This document shows, piece after piece, positions 50,372 to 58,653 of a stretch of 64,000 nucleotides of DNA. This DNA comes from an uncultured Mucilaginibacter sp. Its GTDB lineage: Bacteria > Bacteroidota > Bacteroidia > Sphingobacteriales > Sphingobacteriaceae. Both the position numbers and the translations under genes were made by a program. The notes under the pieces are model-generated. The model was not told the origin of the DNA. It searched no databases and saw only the letters and a program-made list of their open reading frames with translations. Where the stretch lies: the NCBI GenBank assembly GCA_903864275.1, contig CAIPFE010000016.1, forward strand, positions 20,580 through 84,579, given 5' to 3'. How positions within the stretch are numbered: the stretch's first letter is position 1; each line of letters begins with the position of its first letter.

Positions 50372-50668
50372 GTGAGGATATTAGCAAGATCGACACTACG
50401 GGATTTTTGGGAGCAAAACCCTGATGCGGAAACAGGCCTAAGAACCTGTTTTACAAAAATTAAGAAAGCTGAATACAAAGCCCCGGCCGAAATTATAAAG
50501 GATTTTAATGGGGCCGACTATGTGAATGGTTATATTGTATTCAATATAGCCAAAAATAAATATAGGTTGGTTGCTGCATTCAGACATGATACCCAGATTT
50601 GCTATATCCATTTTGTTGGCACACATGCTGAATACAACAAAATTGATTTTAAAACATTTGGCACTTAA
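50372..50668 (+). CDS. higB: HigB family mRNA interferase toxin
   Basis: MRILARSTLRDFWEQNPDAETGL...NKYRLVAAFRHDTQICYIHFVGTHAEYNKID matches HigB family pattern; GTG start at 50372 inferred. Confidence 0.9.
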   Translation: MRILARSTLRDFWEQNPDAETGLRTCFTKIKKAEYKAPAEIIKDFNGADYVNGYIVFNIAKNKYRLVAAFRHDTQICYIHFVGTHAEYNKIDFKTFGT

Positions 50669-50684
50669 CATTTAACTCTGGAAA

Positions 50685-51047
50685 ATGGAAAACCAACCTA
50701 TTAAAGCGATAAAGACAGAAGAACAATATAAGACGATCTTACAGCAAATTAAACATCTTTGGAATTGCGCCGAAAATAGCCCTGAAGCCGACTTATTGGA
50801 AGTACTAAGCATTTTGGCTGACGACTACGAAAGCAAACACTACCCTATTGCCCCGCCCGACCCTATTGACGCAATTAAATACAAGATGGAAGAAAATGAC
50901 CTGACGGTTAATGACCTTATACCTTATTTGGGCAGCAGGAGCAGGGTATCAGAAATTTTGAACCGGAAAAGGCCATTAACATTTATGATGGCAAAAAAAT
51001 TGTTTAAGGGATTGAATATCCCTGCAGAAACACTGCTTTCATTTTGA
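50685..51047 (+). CDS. higA: HigA-like HTH antitoxin
   Basis: PDPIDAIKYKMEENDLTVNDLIPYLGSRSRVSEILNRKRPLTFMMAKKLFKGLNIPAETLL. Confidence 0.9.
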   Translation: MENQPIKAIKTEEQYKTILQQIKHLWNCAENSPEADLLEVLSILADDYESKHYPIAPPDPIDAIKYKMEENDLTVNDLIPYLGSRSRVSEILNRKRPLTFMMAKKLFKGLNIPAETLLSF

Positions 51048-51076
51048 AAAATTGTTGCCGGGTTTTCAATTTCAAA

Positions 51077-51167
51077 TATTCGTAAAATTCAACTAACTGG
51101 TTTTCAGGCGTTCACGCAAGTTTAATTTGGTGTTCATGCGAAATGAACGTGAACATGAACGCTTTTC
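51077..51167. repeat. Direct repeat copy B (partner of 47990..48082)
   Basis: TATTCGTAAAATTCAACTAACTGGTTTTCAGGCGTTCACG...TGCGAAATGAACGTGAACATGAACGCTTTTCC. Confidence 0.8.
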
Positions 51168-51255
51168 CCGTCGCCGTGGGTGTCCTGCAAGTTTAAATTT
51201 ACCCATAAATCTTTTTTTGCACCAGGGCACCATGGAGGATTCCCTACACCACTCA

Positions 51256-51287
51256 CACCTTTCACCTTTAACCTTTCGCCCTTCACC
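51256..51287. repeat. Heptad array, inverted copy of the array inside the ATP-grasp CDS
   Basis: CACCTTTCACCTTTAACCTTTCGCCCTTCACC; 24 nt are the exact reverse complement of 52915..52938. Confidence 0.92.
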
Positions 51288-51460
51288 TTTTCCACTACGT
51301 TTTTCCTGCAAAAAATTACAATATTCGCCTCAAACCTCAATTTATTTTAAAAATTCGTCAAAATAATTCACAATTTATTCGCTTTAATACAAAAACACTT
51401 CATAAATTACATTTTTTTAAAGTAACTGGTTGTCGTATTTCTATTTACCGGGTTTTTACT

Positions 51461-53068
51461 ATGCAGGAATCAGCTTATTTTGACAAATACAACCCAATTA
51501 ATGGTGTTTGGGACGAAATGTATGGGGCGGATGCCAGCGTTCGCGCTCATTATCGTAAAGTAATTGAATATATTTCGGGCGAATCGGCGGATGACCTCAA
51601 TAAAAAAGAGGAATTGGCCAAACGCCTGTTCATGAGCCAGGGCATTACCTTCACGGTGTACAACAGCGGCGAGGGGATCGAGAAGATATTCCCGTTTGAT
51701 ATTATCCCCCGCATCATCACCGCCGAAGAATGGGCTTTTGTGGAGAAGGGCATCAAGCAGCGCCTCACTGCGCTCAACCTGTTCCTGAAAGATGTTTACC
51801 ATAACCAGTTTATTATTAAGGACGGCATTGTGCCGATAGATATTATCTACTCGTGCCCGCATTTTCTGCGCGAGATGTACCAACTGCAGGTGCCCTATGA
51901 TATTTATGTGCACATCAGCGGCATCGACATCATAAGGGACCACGACGGCACCTTTTATGTGCTGGAAGATAACCTGCGCACTCCCTCGGGCGTGAGCTAT
52001 ATGCTGGAGAACCGCGAGATCACCAAACGGCTGTTCCCCGATTTGCTGCCGCAGTGCGGGGTACGAAGCGTAACTGAATATCCTACCATATTATATAAAA
52101 ATTTGCTGGCCCTTTCGCCGCGGCAGATACATAACCCTACTATTGTGCTGTTAACGCCGGGTATTTACAACTCGGCCTATTTTGAGCATACCACCCTGGC
52201 CCGCCTGATGGGCGTTGAGCTGGTGGAGGGCCGCGACCTTGTGGTGAACAATCATAAAGTGTACATGAAAACCACTACCGGCCTGCAGCAGGTGGATGTG
52301 ATCTATCGCCGGGTGGATGACGAATACCTTGACCCGCTGGTGTTTAACCCGGGCAGCATGCTTGGGGTGGCCGGTATTATGGGCGCTTACCGCAAGGGTA
52401 ATGTGGCTATCGTAAACGCAACAGGCACCGGCGTGGCTGATGATAAGGCGGTGTATGTGTACGTGCCCGAAATGATAAAATATTACTTAAACGAGGAGCC
52501 GCTGCTAAAAAACGTGCCCACCCTGCAGCTCGGGAATATGGACGAACGTGCGCATGTTTTTGAGAACATCAATAAAATGGTGATCAAAAAAACCAATGGA
52601 AGCGGGGGTTACGGGATGCTGATGGGCCATGCTTCAACAGAGCAGGAGATCGAAGATTATAAGCTGGAAATACTAAAAGACCCGCGTAATTTTATCGCGC
52701 AGCCTACTATAAGCCTGTCGGCCGCACCCTGTTATATGCAAGGCGAGCTGCAGCCCCGCCGAATTGACTTGCGGCCTTATGCCTTGTATGGTCCGGCCGG
52801 CATTGAGATAGTACCCGGCGGCTTAACCCGCGTGGCGCTGAAAGAAGGTTCGCTGGTGGTAAATAGTTCACAAGGGGGTGGGAGTAAGGATACATGGGTA
52901 CTGGGCGCGTTGGAGGTGAAGGGCGAAAGGTTAAAGGTTAAAGGTGAGCTTAAGACGCAGGAAGGAAAAGGCGAAAGGTTAAAAGCGAAAGGTGAACCCA
53001 AGGCGGAAGAGAAGGTTAAAGCGGAGAGTTTAAAGCCGAAGAAGGAGAGGAGGAAGCAGCTGTTTTGA
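51461..53068 (+). CDS. Circularly permuted type 2 ATP-grasp protein with repeat-derived C-terminal tail
   Basis: YDIYVHISGIDIIRDHDGTFYVLEDNLRTPSGVSYMLENR; IDLRPYALYG; SSQGGGSKDTWVL then KGERLKVKGE tail. Confidence 0.92.
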   Translation: MQESAYFDKYNPINGVWDEMYGADASVRAHYRKVIEYISGESADDLNKKEELAKRLFMSQGITFTVYNSGEGIEKIFPFDIIPRIITAEEWAFVEKGIKQRLTALNLFLKDVYHNQFIIKDGIVPIDIIYSCPHFLREMYQLQVPYDIYVHISGIDIIRDHDGTFYVLEDNLRTPSGVSYMLENREITKRLFPDLLPQCGVRSVTEYPTILYKNLLALSPRQIHNPTIVLLTPGIYNSAYFEHTTLARLMGVELVEGRDLVVNNHKVYMKTTTGLQQVDVIYRRVDDEYLDPLVFNPGSMLGVAGIMGAYRKGNVAIVNATGTGVADDKAVYVYVPEMIKYYLNEEPLLKNVPTLQLGNMDERAHVFENINKMVIKKTNGSGGYGMLMGHASTEQEIEDYKLEILKDPRNFIAQPTISLSAAPCYMQGELQPRRIDLRPYALYGPAGIEIVPGGLTRVALKEGSLVVNSSQGGGSKDTWVLGALEVKGERLKVKGELKTQEGKGERLKAKGEPKAEEKVKAESLKPKKERRKQLF

Positions 53069-53113
53069 ATTGCGAACTAAGAAGAAAAACCATAAATCAA
53101 AAAATAAATCCGA

Positions 53114-53131
53114 TCCCGATAGCTATCGGGA
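53114..53131. repeat. 18-bp perfect palindrome TCCCGATAGCTATCGGGA
   Basis: Direct reading; between ATP-grasp and alpha-E genes. Confidence 0.85.
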
Positions 53132-53158
53132 CAAACATCCGAAATCCGAAATTAAAAA

Positions 53159-54097
53159 ATGTTAAGCAGGGTAGCAGCAAGTTTCTATTGGTTAAGCAGG
53201 TACATTGAGCGCAGCGACGGTATGCTGCGGATGCTGAAGATAAATTATGCCTCGTCGCAGGATACGGTGCAGGAATTTACCTGGGAGCCGGTGATCAGGA
53301 TATTTGCGGGACAGGACGAGGAAGAAGAAACCGGCAAGATTGAAAATAATAGCCGCGCTGTTTTGAAATATATGGTTACCGGGAAAAGTAATTCAAATTC
53401 AATTTTGAATATCATTACCCTTGCCCGCGAAAACGCCCGCGGCGTGCAGGAGCATATCCCCAAAGACCTTTGGCAATGCCTGAACGAATATTATCATACC
53501 GTAAAGGAACCAAGACTTGAAAAGGCGCTGCAGCGCGAGGATCCTATAGGCGTTTTGGACGTGCTGATAAAACAGGTAATGCTTTATTACGGCACTGCCG
53601 AAATTACCATGGAACGGGGCGAGGGGCGCAGTTTTATGAACATCGGCAAATATTTGGAGCGGGCGATACAGTCGGTGGATATATTGGATGCAAAGTTTGG
53701 GTCGATAGACGATAACCCCAATCTGCTAACCGATACCAGCTACTGGAAACACCTGCTACTTTCACTGGGCGGTTACGAACTGTATTTAAAAACGTACCGG
53801 GAAGGCTTTGAATCGACCAATATATTGGAACAGGTAATGCTGAATGAAGATTTCCCCCGGTCGGTGATCTATTCGGTAAACAATATACAGCGCTATTTTG
53901 AAAGGCTGAAGAACGACAGCAACCTGGATGATTACCGGGAGATGTCGTTCCAAATTGGCAGGCTGCAAAGCCGGATAAAATACAGTTCGGTAAAAAGTAT
54001 CGAGCTGGAGGGGCTGCACTTGTTCCTCACACAGATCAGAAAAGAACTTTACGGAATTGGAAATTCATTGAACGAACATTATTTTGCCAACTCATAG
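53159..54097 (+). CDS. Alpha-E domain-containing protein
   Basis: MLSRVAASFYWLSRYIERSDGMLRMLKINY; neighbour of ATP-grasp and transglutaminase genes. Confidence 0.92.
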   Translation: MLSRVAASFYWLSRYIERSDGMLRMLKINYASSQDTVQEFTWEPVIRIFAGQDEEEETGKIENNSRAVLKYMVTGKSNSNSILNIITLARENARGVQEHIPKDLWQCLNEYYHTVKEPRLEKALQREDPIGVLDVLIKQVMLYYGTAEITMERGEGRSFMNIGKYLERAIQSVDILDAKFGSIDDNPNLLTDTSYWKHLLLSLGGYELYLKTYREGFESTNILEQVMLNEDFPRSVIYSVNNIQRYFERLKNDSNLDDYREMSFQIGRLQSRIKYSSVKSIELEGLHLFLTQIRKELYGIGNSLNEHYFANS

Positions 54098-54223
54098 TTG
54101 GAGTCCGGAAGTCCGGAAGTCGGAAAGTCCGGAAGAAGAAAAAAGTTAAAGATAGTTTAGGACATGCGTGGAGTAGCTGATAAAATCACTAATTCACTAA
54201 ATCAATAATTTATACTTATAAAT

Positions 54224-55198
54224 ATGCCCGAATTTGAGATACAACACATTACGCGTTACATTTACGAAAGCCCGGTCCGCGACAGCGCCAACCAAATCAT
54301 TTTGTTCCCGATAAAGGACGACTACCAGGACGTTTTAAAGCAGGAGCTTACCATTACCGGCAATCCCGTTGTTGATACCCATATCGACTATTATGGAAAT
54401 GAAGTGGGCAGTTTCACTTACAGTGAGCCACACTGGCAATTGACCATCAACTCCAAAATATGGGTGACTACCAAACATAAGGAGCTGCCTGTTAACGATA
54501 TATTCCCTTCGCACCAGTGGGAGGACCTTAAGCGCCTGCAATTTGTGGTGCCATATATTGATTTTTTGAAACAAGAGTATTTTGAAGGCCTGGCCGAACT
54601 AAGGGCCATTGTTGATAGTGCCTGGGTGAACGATGACACGCCTTACCAGGTGGCCCTGCGATTTTGCCAGTATGTGTATGATAATTTTGTGTACATAAAG
54701 GGCGTTACCACAGTTGAAACCACGCTGGATGAAATTTGGAAACTAAAAGCCGGTGTCTGCCAGGATTTTGCCCACATGCTGATGGAAATGCTGCGACTGG
54801 TGCACATACCCGCCCGGTATGTAAGCGGCTACATCTGCACCAGCAGGCATAATATGCGTGGCGAAGGCGCTACCCACGCTTGGGCCGAAGCCTACATCCC
54901 TGACTATGGCTGGCTTGGCATAGACCCTACAAATAACTGCGTTGCCAACGAAACCCATGTACGTTTGGCCGTAGGGCGTAATTTTACAGATTGTTCGCCG
55001 GTAAAAGGGGTTTACAAAGGCTCATCAAACCATAAACTGGAAGTGGCGGTATCGGTCGATGACGAAAACGTGCTGAATAATAACGACGCCCAGATCAATG
55101 AGGCCCATGTAACCAGTATTGTATCCGAATCTTCAAAAAACAGCTACCAAAGGTATATGGAGATCATCCAGCAGCAGCAGCAGCAACAACAGCAGTAG
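54224..55198 (+). CDS. Transglutaminase family protein with poly-Gln C-terminus
   Basis: IQHITRYIYESPVRDSANQIILFP; KAGVCQDFAHMLMEMLRLVHIPARYVSGY; GATHAWAEAYIP. Confidence 0.93.
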   Translation: MPEFEIQHITRYIYESPVRDSANQIILFPIKDDYQDVLKQELTITGNPVVDTHIDYYGNEVGSFTYSEPHWQLTINSKIWVTTKHKELPVNDIFPSHQWEDLKRLQFVVPYIDFLKQEYFEGLAELRAIVDSAWVNDDTPYQVALRFCQYVYDNFVYIKGVTTVETTLDEIWKLKAGVCQDFAHMLMEMLRLVHIPARYVSGYICTSRHNMRGEGATHAWAEAYIPDYGWLGIDPTNNCVANETHVRLAVGRNFTDCSPVKGVYKGSSNHKLEVAVSVDDENVLNNNDAQINEAHVTSIVSESSKNSYQRYMEIIQQQQQQQQQ

Positions 55199-55251
55199 TA
55201 GTAGTTTGCAGTTGGCTGCCAATGGTAGTTCATAGCCGAATTCTGCAGCTG

Positions 55252-55282
55252 CCATGAACTATGAACCATTAACTATGAACTA
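55252..55282 (-). repeat. Heptad array beginning at the pruA stop codon
   Basis: Minus strand TAGTTCA TAGTTAA TGGTTCA TAGTTCA TGG. Confidence 0.92.
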
Positions 55283-56917
55283 AATTTCCTTCCCCAAAAA
55301 CGGGTAGCGGTAATCTTTAGGCGGGTCGAATGTTTCTTTGATCGTACGCGGGGATACCCAGCGCAATAGATTGATCATGGATCCGGCTTTGTCATTGGTA
55401 CCCGATCCCCTGGCGCCGCCGAATGGCTGCTGGCCAACTACTGCACCGGTAGGTTTATCGTTTATATAAAAATTTCCGGCGGCATTGCGCAGGCGGTAGG
55501 TTGCTTCGGCAATGGCATACCTGTCTTGTGCGATAATTGCCCCGGTCAGGGCATAGATAGATGTTTTGTCAACAATATCCAACACCTTATCAAAATCCTT
55601 GTCCTCATAAACATAAACAGAAAGTACCGGGCCGAAAAGCTCTTCACACATGGTTACATAATAAGGGTCATTTACCTTTATTACAGTGGGCTGGATAAAC
55701 CAGCCCTGGCTTTTATCGTAACCGCCACCTGCAACTATTTCAACGCTTTTATCGGCTTTAGCAGCATCAATATATTTGGCCAGTTTATCAAACGACTTTT
55801 CGTCGATAACCGCATTAATAAAATTCTCAAAATCTTCCACGGGCCCCATTTTAAACGAGGTGATGTCGCGCTGCATCTTTTCTTTAACGGCAGGCCATAG
55901 CGAAGAGGGGATATAAGCCCGTGAAGCGGCCGAACATTTTTGTCCCTGGTATTCAAAAGAGCCACGTATCAATGCGGTATTTACTACATCGGCATCAGCG
56001 CTGGGGTGTGCCAGAACAAAATCCTTCCCGCCGGTTTCGCCGACTATGCGCGGGTAGGTTTTATATTTATGGATGTTGTTGCCTATGGTTTTCCAGATAT
56101 TCTGAAAAACACCGGTCGATCCTGTAAAGTGGATACCCGCAAAATCAGGGTGATTAAATATAACTTCGCCTGCTGTCGGGCCGTCAACATAAACAAGGTT
56201 GATAACACCTGCAGGTACGCCCGCTTCGCGGAAAACCTGCATCAAAACATTGGCCGCATAGATTTGTGTATTAGCAGGTTTCCAAACAACCACATTGCCC
56301 ATCAGGGCTGCCGAAGATGGCAGGTTACCGGCGATCGCAGTAAAATTAAAGGGGGTTAAAGCAAATACGAAACCCTCGAGCGGGCGTTGCTCGAGGCGGT
56401 TCCAAACGCCTTTGCCAGAAATGGGGGGTTGCTGCTGGTAGATCTGGCTCATGTAGTGCACATTGAACCTCAAAAAATCTATCAGCTCACAAGCGCCGTC
56501 AATTTCAGCCTGGTATGCGTTTTTCGACTGGCCCAGCATGGTGGCTGCATTTATCTTGGCACGGTATGGGCCCGCAAGCAGGTCGGCTGCTTTTAAAAAT
56601 ATGGCCGCCCGTTGCTCCCATGGCAGGGTTTCCCAATCGGCTTTTGCCGCCAGTGCAGCATCTATTGCAGCAGCCACATGGCTCTTATCACCTTCGTGGT
56701 AAGTGGCAAGTAAGTGTTTATGATCGTGAGGCGGGTGTATTTTAGCGCTTTTGCCGCTGCGTACTTCTTTGCCGCCAATGTACATAGGAATATCAATATG
56801 ATGGGCGCGGGCCTCATCCAGGGCAGCTTTAAGCGCCGACCGCTCCAGGCTGCGCGGGCCATAATTTAATACGGGCTCATTCTGCGGCGCAGGAACGTTA
56901 AAAAATCCTTTAAGCAT
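55280..56917 (-). CDS. pruA: L-glutamate gamma-semialdehyde dehydrogenase (1-pyrroline-5-carboxylate dehydrogenase)
   Basis: NEPVLNYGPRSLERSALKAAL; GETGGKDFVLAHPSAD; FEYQGQKCSAASRAYIP; PFGGARGSGTNDKAG. Confidence 0.95.
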   Translation of the reverse strand: MLKGFFNVPAPQNEPVLNYGPRSLERSALKAALDEARAHHIDIPMYIGGKEVRSGKSAKIHPPHDHKHLLATYHEGDKSHVAAAIDAALAAKADWETLPWEQRAAIFLKAADLLAGPYRAKINAATMLGQSKNAYQAEIDGACELIDFLRFNVHYMSQIYQQQPPISGKGVWNRLEQRPLEGFVFALTPFNFTAIAGNLPSSAALMGNVVVWKPANTQIYAANVLMQVFREAGVPAGVINLVYVDGPTAGEVIFNHPDFAGIHFTGSTGVFQNIWKTIGNNIHKYKTYPRIVGETGGKDFVLAHPSADADVVNTALIRGSFEYQGQKCSAASRAYIPSSLWPAVKEKMQRDITSFKMGPVEDFENFINAVIDEKSFDKLAKYIDAAKADKSVEIVAGGGYDKSQGWFIQPTVIKVNDPYYVTMCEELFGPVLSVYVYEDKDFDKVLDIVDKTSIYALTGAIIAQDRYAIAEATYRLRNAAGNFYINDKPTGAVVGQQPFGGARGSGTNDKAGSMINLLRWVSPRTIKETFDPPKDYRYPFLGKEI

Positions 56918-57176
56918 AAAATGTCAGTTACTGCGGCAAAGATAAGGCTTAATATGGAGATTTTTGATGTGCGGATTAGTTGATTACTGTGGCTTGACAG
57001 TTGGAGCGCGATGTGCGGATTTTTGATGTGCGGATTGACGGTATTTAAATGTCATTTATCATGGGTAGCCCCTGGCGGGGCAAAAGAAATTACTTGAATT
57101 AGTTGTACAAACGGGTAGCCCCCAAACGGGACGCCAGTCGCTGGGAAAATGAAAAAAAGCTTGATATTACGACCTT

Positions 57177-57596
57177 CTAACTGTCATTCTTCGGATACCC
57201 TTCTTCATCCAAATCATCGCGGTCGTCTTCCGGCGTATGGCCAAGTACCCTATCGGTTGCATCAAGTTCCACAATTTCGCCATCGTCAATGTGCATCCCT
57301 AATTTGTCTACATCAGTTTCAAGTGATTCATTTGGGATATACTCATCAACCGCATCGTAAGGGTTTGCCTCATCATAAGATGAGTTCATATCTTCCCCGT
57401 TTTTTACCGAAGTGTTGTAAGGGTCGGGATGTTGATAATCGGGGTCATCGCTTTTCACGTCGTACTCAAAGCTGTTGTCGTCAGCGTTATAATTCAGGTC
57501 TTCCTTGTCAATCGTTTCGCCCAAGTCATCTTTTAAGGTTTTGTCTCTGTCTTCATTTTCATCGTCAAATCCAGGATAAAATGTATCTTTCTTCAT
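57177..57596 (-). CDS. Acidic hypothetical protein
   Basis: MKKDTFYPGFDDENEDRDKTLKDDLGETIDKEDL...; start at 57596 preferred. Confidence 0.6.
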   Translation of the reverse strand: MKKDTFYPGFDDENEDRDKTLKDDLGETIDKEDLNYNADDNSFEYDVKSDDPDYQHPDPYNTSVKNGEDMNSSYDEANPYDAVDEYIPNESLETDVDKLGMHIDDGEIVELDATDRVLGHTPEDDRDDLDEEGYPKNDS

Positions 57597-57724
57597 AATT
57601 GCAGATTTATTAAATATAACATAAAAACGCTGCTTCGGTTTGTGCACAGTGTGTTGCGAGCAGTGAATTGTGCATTATTAATTAAATGATCTGCAAAAAT
57701 ACTAATAAGTAAGTGACCACCCGC

Positions 57725-58438
57725 CTAATAGTGAATTTGTTTCCTATACGAAACGACAGACCCGCCAACGGCGAACTTTACACCAATAAACAATTGTGTG
57801 TAAGCTTCGTTGTGTTTGGGCGTATTGAAACCATCAAGGCCATCGCCCAATACATAGTTATATTGATACCCAAGGTCGACTTTAACAGTTGGCTGCTGGT
57901 ACGTGTTAAAAATTTTAAATTCGTAACCGAGACGGAGTGGGATGAAAAGCTCATTACTGCTGTTTTGACCGCCTGAAACTAATCCCGGCACCTGGATAGA
58001 ATTCCTGTTTATTTTGGTCATATAATTTATTATATATCCCATCCCTATTGACAAATACAGGTTTTTAATTGCATTGCTAAACTGGCTGTGAGAATAATCC
58101 ATCAATTCCCCCGCCTGCAGTTGTCCGCGGAAAATGTAGGCGCTAAAATTATTATTAAAATACCTTCCGGTAATGGTTTTTATCGAATCGCCGCCCGTTA
58201 GTTTTCCAAACTGGGCCTCCAGAACAAAATTGGTGAATGGTGTATAATTAAAAGTAAAATTAAAATGAATGGATTCAGAAATCGGCTGCGTTTCGGCATT
58301 GCCATAAACCTGGTCGAAGCCTGCAGCCACACCTACATCATACTGCGAATAATCGTAGCCAACTTGCGCCTTTGCTAAAAGCGCGGTACAACAAACGAAC
58401 AGGGTTAAAATTGTTGTTTTGTATATCAGTTTTATCAT
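57725..58438 (-). CDS. Outer-membrane beta-barrel-like hypothetical protein
   Basis: Signal peptide IYKTTILTLFVCCTALLAKAQVGYDYSQYDVGVAAG; alternating beta pattern. Confidence 0.65.
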   Translation of the reverse strand: MIKLIYKTTILTLFVCCTALLAKAQVGYDYSQYDVGVAAGFDQVYGNAETQPISESIHFNFTFNYTPFTNFVLEAQFGKLTGGDSIKTITGRYFNNNFSAYIFRGQLQAGELMDYSHSQFSNAIKNLYLSIGMGYIINYMTKINRNSIQVPGLVSGGQNSSNELFIPLRLGYEFKIFNTYQQPTVKVDLGYQYNYVLGDGLDGFNTPKHNEAYTQLFIGVKFAVGGSVVSYRKQIHY

Positions 58439-58621
58439 AATTTATTGTCAGCGCTTTTTAATAAGTTTAAACAGGATTTTCAAGAATATATTTTATAAAA
58501 ATAGCATCAAAGTTTATAAAAATAGCATTTGGGGGAAAAAAGTTGAATTGGTGAGTAGCGAGTGCTGAATAGATAATGAAAAACTCACAATTCACCACTC
58601 ACTACTCACCAATCAATTTTA

Positions 58622-58629
58622 TATCTTTG
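58622..58629 (+). promoter_or_regulatory. -7 element TATCTTTG upstream of icd
   Basis: TAnnTTTG match 25 nt before the ATG at 58654. Confidence 0.45.
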
Positions 58630-58653
58630 CCGCCAATAAAAACCATATTCAAG

